Program-made: the position numbers and the translations under genes
Assembly: GCA_963703125.1 (NCBI GenBank)
Contig: OY969790.1
Coordinates: 2,294,001-2,358,000, forward strand
DNA length: 64,000 nucleotides
Reading direction: 5' to 3'
Source of the DNA: MFD04716-140 sp963703125
GTDB taxonomy: Bacteria; Bacteroidota; Bacteroidia; Flavobacteriales; Flavobacteriaceae
Shown here: positions 62,443 to 64,000 of the stretch, piece by piece
Layout of the letters: every line of letters starts with the position of its first letter
How positions within the stretch are numbered: the stretch's first letter is position 1
The notes under the pieces: generated by a model
What the model was told of the DNA's origin: nothing
The model's input: only the letters and a program-made list of their open reading frames with translations
Database searches by the model: none

Positions 62443-63811
62443 CCCCAAGACGTTTTTGCTCCAAAATTTCGCTTAGACGCTTCGCAAGAATAGGTTCTAT
62501 CAAAGTTTTTCTTTGGTCGGTCTTCAAAAAGGGGTACATCTCCAAATCATCCTTCATGCGGTCATTTTTGTTCTCATAGGCGTTGGTGCCCACAAGAATT
62601 TCTGCCTTTTGGTCGAAAAGCACTTGCTCTTTCAATGCGCTTTCCCTTATTTTTCTTTGGATGGTATGTTCCTTCAACTGTTTTAGAAAACCTCCGTTTG
62701 CCTCAATATCCTTAAAAAGGAGCAATGCCTTCTCCGCCAGTTGCTTGGTCAAAGTTTCAATATAATAGCTTCCATCGGCCATGTTGACCACCTTATCAAA
62801 ATGACTCTCATTTTTCAGGATCAGCAACTGGTTTCGGGCAATGCGCTCACCAAATTCGTTGTCCTTATGATAGATGGCATCGTACGGTAAATTACAGACG
62901 ATATTCGCACCACCGAGAACGGCGGACATACATTCCGTTGTGGTCCTCAACATATTTATATTGTAATCGTATAAGGTCTTATTGCGTTTCGTTGGGTAGG
63001 CAAGAATGTGACAGTCCCCGGTAATCCCATATTCTTTGGAAACCGTTTTCCAAAGCAGCCGCAATGCACGAAGCTTGGCTATTTCAAAGAAGTAATTGGA
63101 TCCAACGGCAACCTTGAAAGTAATATTTCTGAATAGTTGTCTGGAGAAATGGTTCAAGTATTCGTTTGCATGGGCGATGGCATAAGCCAGTTGTTGTACC
63201 ATATTGGCACCGGCATTTTGATATAAAGAAATATCAGTGCTTAACGTATGGCCAATTCCTTGAGGTTCCATATTTTTTAAAATATGGCTAAGAATTTCAT
63301 GATCTTTTTTTAGGCTGAAGTACCAATTTCCAGTAAGTGCCAGATTTCCGATAATATCGATGTTCAGATGGATATTATGTCCGTTGGATTTGTTTAAATT
63401 TAACAAATCAGTGACATATTTTTCAGAAAGAAATTGAAGTGTAAGATGAACAGGTGTTGATTGTAGGTCTAATTTTGATAAAAGAGGGGCTATTTTTATT
63501 TCTTCCGAAGGAATGACAAAAATTAGGCTCTCTGCACCACTTTTTAATGCATCCACTGCTTTTTTGTTGGCTTTTCTTGCATCGGCCACAAAAATCTCTT
63601 GACCAATTTTCCAGCTTTTGTCTGGTATAAAACTAGGATTCTTTACATCGACTACATCATCGGAATGGTAAAATGGTTTTACTTTTATGCCTTCGGGCGA
63701 TTCCCATACCAAATTGTCATTATAGTCCGCACCTCTTAGGTCATATTGAATTTTTTGTTTCCATGCCTTTGCGGAAACTTTATCAAACTCGCTGAATAGA
63801 TTTTGAACCAT
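62435..63811 (-). CDS. mutA: Methylmalonyl-CoA mutase small subunit, short form
   Basis: A 458-residue partner of MutB: DLRGADYNDNLVWESPEGIKVKPFYHSDD at the start, then ISLYQNAGANMVQQLAYAIAHANEYL, ADGSYYIETLTKQLAEKALLLFKD. It has no B12-binding DxHxxG domain at the C-terminus and is much shorter than the roughly 620-residue small subunits of Actinobacteria. This is the usual flavobacterial form, where it is thought to serve structure only. A perfect -7 element sits four bases before the ATG at 63811. Confidence 0.93.
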   Translation of the reverse strand: MVQNLFSEFDKVSAKAWKQKIQYDLRGADYNDNLVWESPEGIKVKPFYHSDDVVDVKNPSFIPDKSWKIGQEIFVADARKANKKAVDALKSGAESLIFVIPSEEIKIAPLLSKLDLQSTPVHLTLQFLSEKYVTDLLNLNKSNGHNIHLNIDIIGNLALTGNWYFSLKKDHEILSHILKNMEPQGIGHTLSTDISLYQNAGANMVQQLAYAIAHANEYLNHFSRQLFRNITFKVAVGSNYFFEIAKLRALRLLWKTVSKEYGITGDCHILAYPTKRNKTLYDYNINMLRTTTECMSAVLGGANIVCNLPYDAIYHKDNEFGERIARNQLLILKNESHFDKVVNMADGSYYIETLTKQLAEKALLLFKDIEANGGFLKQLKEHTIQRKIRESALKEQVLFDQKAEILVGTNAYENKNDRMKDDLEMYPFLKTDQRKTLIEPILAKRLSEILEQKRLGDE

Positions 63812-63814
63812 ATA

Positions 63815-63822
63815 CAAAGGTA
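63815..63822 (-). promoter_or_regulatory. -7 element abutting the mutA ATG
   Basis: Minus-strand TACCTTTG is a perfect TAnnTTTG and ends three bases before the ATG at 63811, so the mutA message would start at or within one or two bases of the ATG. The nearest upstream TTG is only 14 bases away. Confidence 0.5.
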
Positions 63823-64000
63823 GCGAACAATCTGTTCAAGAAAAATAGATTGAACGAGCTAAGCGAAATTTGGAAATCATTTTTGCTCATAGAAAGTGTT
63901 GAGGTGTTTCGCTTTAAAGACATTCTCTAGTATCAAAACCAATAATTCCCCATAGGGTTCTAACCAATTTTGAAAAATATTTTTAACAAAACAGGCTTAA

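Overview
The window is a 64 kb stretch of chromosome from a member of the Bacteroidota, almost certainly a marine Flavobacteriaceae of the Maribacter/Zobellia/Arenibacter kind. The main evidence is a complete gldK-gldL-gldM-gldN block (gliding motility and type IX secretion), a flavobacterial miaB-RpoN activator-lptE-TPR-secG operon, a head-GIN-domain protein, a two-subunit methylmalonyl-CoA mutase, AT-rich DNA and promoters of the Bacteroidota TAnnTTTG type. Shine-Dalgarno sequences are almost absent. No phage, IS element, integrase or CRISPR array was seen.

Layout. 1-3.6 kb: the 3' end of a TonB-dependent receptor, a secreted heavy-metal (HMA) protein, a 30-residue Lys/Ala/Pro peptide gene, and a secreted MG2/plug-domain protein on the minus strand. 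3.8-5.8 kb: groES-groEL on the minus strand with a sigma-54-like promoter. 5.9-10.5 kb: minus-strand operon miaB > sigma-54 activator > lptE > TPR protein > secG. 10.6-13 kb: a membrane protein, an LVIVD-repeat lipoprotein and a Kunitz-domain lipoprotein. 13.1-21.6 kb: topA, an arginase-fold protein with a degraded metal site, then gldKLMN. 21.8-25.3 kb: FAD oxidoreductase, DUF983 protein, ABC-F ATPase. 25.4-27.5 kb: two tandem secreted LRR paralogues. 27.7-33.4 kb: a tripartite RND efflux operon. 33.6-34.4 kb: CPXCG protein and GIN-domain protein.

34.6-44.3 kb is a block resembling planctomycete cytochrome clusters: SUMF1-like lipoprotein, YceI, a frameshifted ApbE, a DUF1549/DUF1553 cytochrome, DUF1501, a membrane cytochrome/LRR protein, then 2-keto-3-deoxygalactonate kinase and a KDPG-type aldolase. 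44.3-46.8 kb is a compact DNA-alkylation repair operon in which Ada is split into separate genes (AraC-methyltransferase, 2OG-Fe(II) oxygenase, Ada zinc domain, AlkB). An ABC-F protein on the minus strand follows. 48.9-52.9 kb is accessory and partly decayed: AraC regulator, SnoaL/DUF4440 protein, CPBP protease, a dihydrofolate-reductase-like pseudogene and a frameshifted alpha/beta hydrolase. 53.1-59.9 kb: GH63-like glucosidase, YihY/BrkB protein, AraC regulator, two single-domain response regulators flanking a 43-residue membrane peptide and CsbD. 60.1-63.8 kb: tRNA-Arg(TCT) and methylmalonyl-CoA mutase mutA-mutB on the minus strand.

The most notable items are the split-Ada/AlkB operon, the catalytically eroded arginase homologue fixed beside the gliding genes, the bacterial Kunitz lipoprotein with a Tyr at P1, the planctomycete-like cytochrome block joined to a sugar-acid pathway, the sigma-54-like groES promoter, two genes whose -7 elements abut the ATG (leaderless mRNAs), and three broken genes. 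All homology calls come from motif recognition by eye, without database searches.
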